Source: Phoronis australis
Lineage: Eukaryota > Phoronida > Phoronidae
DNA length: 61,663 nt
Reading direction: 5' to 3'
Assembly (NCBI GenBank): GCA_002633005.1
Contig: NMRA01000074.1
Location: 748,971-810,633, forward strand
This document shows positions 57,905 through 61,663 of this stretch, one piece after another. Each line of letters starts with the position of its first letter. Within the stretch, counting starts at the first letter, position 1. The notes below the pieces were generated by a model, which worked only from the letters and a program-made list of their open reading frames with translations, made no database searches and was not told the origin of the DNA. Both the position numbers and the translations under genes were made by a program.

Positions 57905-59637
57905 TGTATACGATTACATGTATAAACATGTGAGTTCTATGTCCACGTTACTTGTTTCTATCCACGTGTTTATGCACTCGTTTCAACACTTCACGCCAAC
58001 TACGGCAACAGACTTACTCTTACAGGACCCAACCAATGGGCGACTGCCACAAAGTATATCTAAATTCAATAGATTGAGAGATTCACCAGGAAGCAAGGTC
58101 AAGCAAAATCACGATTGTGAAAGGTCCGTGTTTCGCAAGTCGGATATTAGCGTATCTAAACAAAATGGCGGTCACTGCAATTTTTCGTCAATGCAGGCTG
58201 TGGTGCGTATTTAATTACTGGAAGACAGAATTCACTGCGGCCTCCGCTCCATAAAAACATTTCTACAAATGCTGCACAAAGCTGGGCGTACAGAACGTAG
58301 CACTTCATGTGACTGTACCGCGTTCGTGGTCTAAGCGTCCCACGTGACTTCCTGCATGCATACATGTTTAAGGGTATGACCCTTGTTCCACTAGCGCACC
58401 TAATTAATCTCGAGTCGCCATTTCCCTTCACTCTCTGCTGATGACCAGGAAAAATTGTCCATCACTTACATGACTGTGCACTTATACAAGCATGTCCAAT
58501 GAAAAACAAAAAACAACTGGTTTTATGACCATTACAGTGCCAAGGTCTTAGTCATTGTCTAACGAAAGTCACTGAAGTCACATTGTCACACCAGTGCAGT
58601 ACGCAAAATACATCAGTGTAACGAAACCAGGCGAAAATTTTCCCATTGTAAAAAATATGAATCTACGTTGACCGTACCTCGGATTCGTAAACATTCAAGT
58701 TCTCGCTGTTGGGTCACAGGTAATAATCCTACCTGACGCCAAAATTGTACTGAATTGTCTTGATTTCTTTTGTGATAGTGACAGCTATAAGTTGCTATGT
58801 GGACGGTAAACACCGTGTTTCGGATAGGTAAAAGGATAACAGAACTGTGAGTGCGTAACATTACATATCTGCACCTAATAATAGCAGCTTATACAATGGG
58901 AGAATGGAACTAACAACCGGCAGAACTTGAGGGCAATCAGGGTCAACGTTTGATTATGACTATTTATCCTGACGGGACTCACGTTCATTTGATATACCAG
59001 GTGTTCATTGAACGGCCAAGTAAACTCAAGAGGCACCGTAGACCCTGCCCCCAGCGGCACAATATGTCCAGGGTTCAACCCAAGTCTGTTCAAACGGTGT
59101 GGTCCTAGCCATTTGTTTTAGCGTTACTTTTGACCTCATTGACAATTCTGTGCATTTGGCCACTACAGAAATAATTAAGTAATATTTGCTGAATGAGTAG
59201 AAACCTTCAGTTATAGAATTCGATTTTTAATTTGAACAAATCTCTCATTTGTTTGGTACCATGACCACATATTTTGTATTAAAATTGAGCAAAAATAAAA
59301 CATATTCATAGCAATTAAACAACGGTAAATAGCATGAGCTGGCCTGTCCACGCCCGCTACTATTAAGTACACAGTTGCATATTGTTTAATTGTTATGAAT
59401 ATGTTTCTTTGCTAGATGCTAATACAAAATACGTGGTTGTGCATGAAACAGCCTGAATAGGGACTCAACAAAGTTATGTTGATCCTTTGCGTGTTTGTTT
59501 TGTTTTTTATTCACAGATGCAATGTCTTTCCATTATTTTATCTCCTTTATAAGCTCCTCTTTGACTATTGGCATTTTCTAATAGAAAAAACTGAGTCCTT
59601 AATTTAATCAAAATAATTAATTTAGGGACTTTTCATG

Positions 59638-60003
59638 AAAAGGCCCCTATTTATTTTCAATTATAGAGAATTCAACGTAGACTTCAATGTCAAAAGTAAT
59701 GAGACTCAAACGGCGTAAGGAAGGATAATAAGTGTTTTCACAAGCCCAAGAAATACGCAGTAAAATTAGGGAACTTAGTTGAATCCATATTTAGCATGCG
59801 CGCACTCAGCCTATGATATGGGGGGCTCGAATTTCTGACTAATTGGACTTCTTGCTAACAAAAAAGCGGGTGGACTAAAAAAAACGGGGTGCCACATTCA
59901 GAACTGTGTGTCTGTGCCTTTTTAGTGGACTGTTGTCTCACTTTCTCGCCCCCCCCCCCCNCCCCCTGGGTGCGCGCATGTTTAGGACTGTTTCATTCAA
60001 CCG
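59638..60003 (+). mobile_element. Element B with a CATGCGCGC element nested inside
   Basis: The outer part shares TAATGAGACTCAAACGGC with 37180 and ends TAGGACTGTTTCATTCAAC. It is split at 59795-59980 by a family C element. Confidence 0.6.
59795..59980 (+). repeat. MITE family C, copy nested in element B
   Basis: CATGCGCGCACTCAGCC at the left, CTGGGTGCGCGCATG at the right, with a poly-C run and one N. Confidence 0.7.
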
Positions 60004-61207
60004 GGCACAGGCATCTGGTAGCATGCAAAGTTTTATTACATAACATGACTACGTTTAGTTTTACATAATGTTCAACGTGAAACACCAACGTTGCAACAGT
60101 GTTCTGATTTATCCTTTAGTATTCGTTTAATGGAGCTGTTATTTTTTCCATAAAAATATTGAATGTCACACTAGTTTTATAGTCCCAATGTCAAAGTGGA
60201 ACAACTATCAAACAACATTATGCTGTGCACTGCTTCAACACAGTATACATGTAAGAAAGTTTCATTTCTAGCAGCCAATGCCGAGACACGATGCTCTTAT
60301 TTTGGCCAAATCCTGACACTTTAGAGACTCACAAAACCCGTTTAATTTCGAAACTCCAGAGACCTGTTGAAAAGCTCTAACTCATGTATAAACATGGTAC
60401 GCCAAGTTTGCAAAGCCTGAGTTCCTCGTCTTTCCGGTTATTTCGTGAGAAACGAGATTGGAATAATCACAAGTACATCATGGTACTGTATATTTTAACT
60501 CTTTGCTGGAAAATGTCATTTTTAGCAAGTACAATATATATTTACATTATATTTGTTTCGGTAATTGTAGCAACGTTGCGACACAAAAACACGACATATG
60601 GCCTGCTCAGTTGGTGACTTATCGGGTATATTTACCCAGAGAGAACCTTGGCATCGACACCGTTGTATATCTCACTGCATTAGACTTACAGTGAGTTTAA
60701 ACACTTAGAAAGCCTAGTACGTGCCTATAGTCAAACCGTCGGCCGAGAGTCCAACGCCCACAAATTGTATTAAGGCCGTATGGGTGACTAAGGATATGAC
60801 CAAGTGTGACTAACTTCAGAATGACATCATACAAGAATCACGTTTGGATCGTCTTATTTTTGGAATTGAATAAACGTTGTGGGTACGGCACTTTTGCATT
60901 GTTTTCACATTGACTAGGGGTGTTTTAGAATGTTCAACTTAGGAACGAAACATTTGGAGCATTTAGAATACGTATGAAATAATACTATTGTTGCCTAAAA
61001 CGAAAGAAATGCTTATCAAGCAAATTGTAACAGAGTTCATGAGATTCCATATTGGAATTGATACGAAATTACATTTGTCCCTGCTAATCACACCATTGGT
61101 ATGAGCGTAATATCTTTCTATTTTGTTAAGTTGTGCCACAAAGACATTTGTGCCTGATGTAATTAATGTCAGATATTTATATAGAAAATGGAAATTCTTC
61201 AGGCTCA

Positions 61208-61271
61208 TCCCACTTTCAGTTGGGGCTGGGGGCTATAGTCCCCCACTATTTTCAGTTCTGCGCCGCCCATG
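61208..61271. repeat. MITE family D, single unit
   Basis: CTGGGGGCTATAGTCCCC followed by TTCAGTTCTGCGCCGCCCATG; half of the paired element seen at 7886. Confidence 0.5.
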
Positions 61272-61663
61272 AAAAATGCGCATTAAGTACTAGTCCACGA
61301 GAGCACCAGCCATGAGCGGCAAGGTGGGGGTCAGCCGATTTTCACCAAAATTGGCACATAGGTAGTCCTATGGGATCTATAAACAGCGGTAAAATATTTC
61401 TTGAAAATATTGCGTTTTTCCAAAGTTATAGGCTCAAACACATTTTACGGCTTCGCAGCCATGTTTCCACGGTATAAAAACTGTCCAGTTTTAACTGTTC
61501 ATATTTTTCCTTGAATGAAAGCTATTGATTTATTATTCACTTGGCATTGTTTAGTGGTGCCTGTAGATTGTTACACAGATGTCTTGAAACGCGATTCCGA
61601 TTTACCACCCTCATTTAGTAGTTTTACTACACTGCCCCCCGTTATGCCATTTTGAGGTTGTGT

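Larger units (their letters stand above)
54800..61200. other. Gene-poor right end; repeats only
   Basis: Outside the listed repeats I see only short frames with no domain, leader or splice support. AAAATGGC words near 55715 and 58161 are isolated. Confidence 0.5.

Noticed and set aside
1-61663. CRISPR arrays, bacterial operons, rRNA genes
   Set aside because: No regularly spaced identical repeats, no ribosome-binding-site-led gene clusters and no rRNA-like sequence; the window is metazoan.

Overview
This is non-coding-rich eukaryotic DNA from a metazoan. There are no bacterial-style operons: the coding signal comes as short exons with GT/AG borders, separated by introns full of transposon remnants. 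The domain mix (C-type lectin plus Sushi modules, THAP zinc-finger pieces, LINE tails, tRNA-derived SINEs, many TACATGTA words, single N calls) suggests a marine invertebrate, probably a deuterostome such as amphioxus, a hemichordate or an echinoderm. Species cannot be fixed from the sequence alone. Main gene (minus strand, about 51.9 kb down to 29.4 kb): a modular cell-surface receptor. In transcript order it has a possible signal-peptide exon (53.5 kb), a C-type lectin-like domain in two exons (51.8 and 48.1 kb), five Sushi/CCP exons (46.8, 45.9, 41.6, 40.9 and 39.6 kb), at least six short Ser/Thr/Gly-rich stalk exons (38.2, 37.7, 36.7, 32.5, 31.2 and 30.2 kb), a transmembrane exon (29.5 kb) and a possible short cytoplasmic tail exon (29.1 kb). 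From the end of the lectin domain to the start of the transmembrane exon every junction is phase 1, so each Sushi or stalk exon can be skipped or duplicated without breaking frame. Both exon ends and phases fit across the lectin domain. The protein looks like a heavily glycosylated type I pattern-recognition or adhesion receptor. Left part (1 to 29 kb): mostly repeats, with a few unrecognised coding candidates: a small secreted-protein candidate (3.3-4.25 kb, plus), a symmetric phase-1 exon (6.7 kb, plus), a phase-1 exon at 16.0-16.16 kb (minus) lying downstream of a Cys-rich signal-peptide first exon at 18.67 kb (minus), and an acidic exon (24.3-24.5 kb, plus). Repeats: at least six families of small inverted-repeat elements, several present in two to four copies; two roughly 1-kb elements and one inverted-arm element carrying broken THAP-domain fragments; nested insertions with identifiable unfilled copies; LINE 3' ends at 35.7 and 49.1 kb; SINE-like copies near 17.8, 21.9 and 24.8 kb; and four unrelated-sequence minisatellites that share a self-complementary-word design. 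Right part (53.5-61.7 kb): I see only repeats and no convincing gene. Exon borders were read by eye and are exact only if the splice sites named are the ones used.
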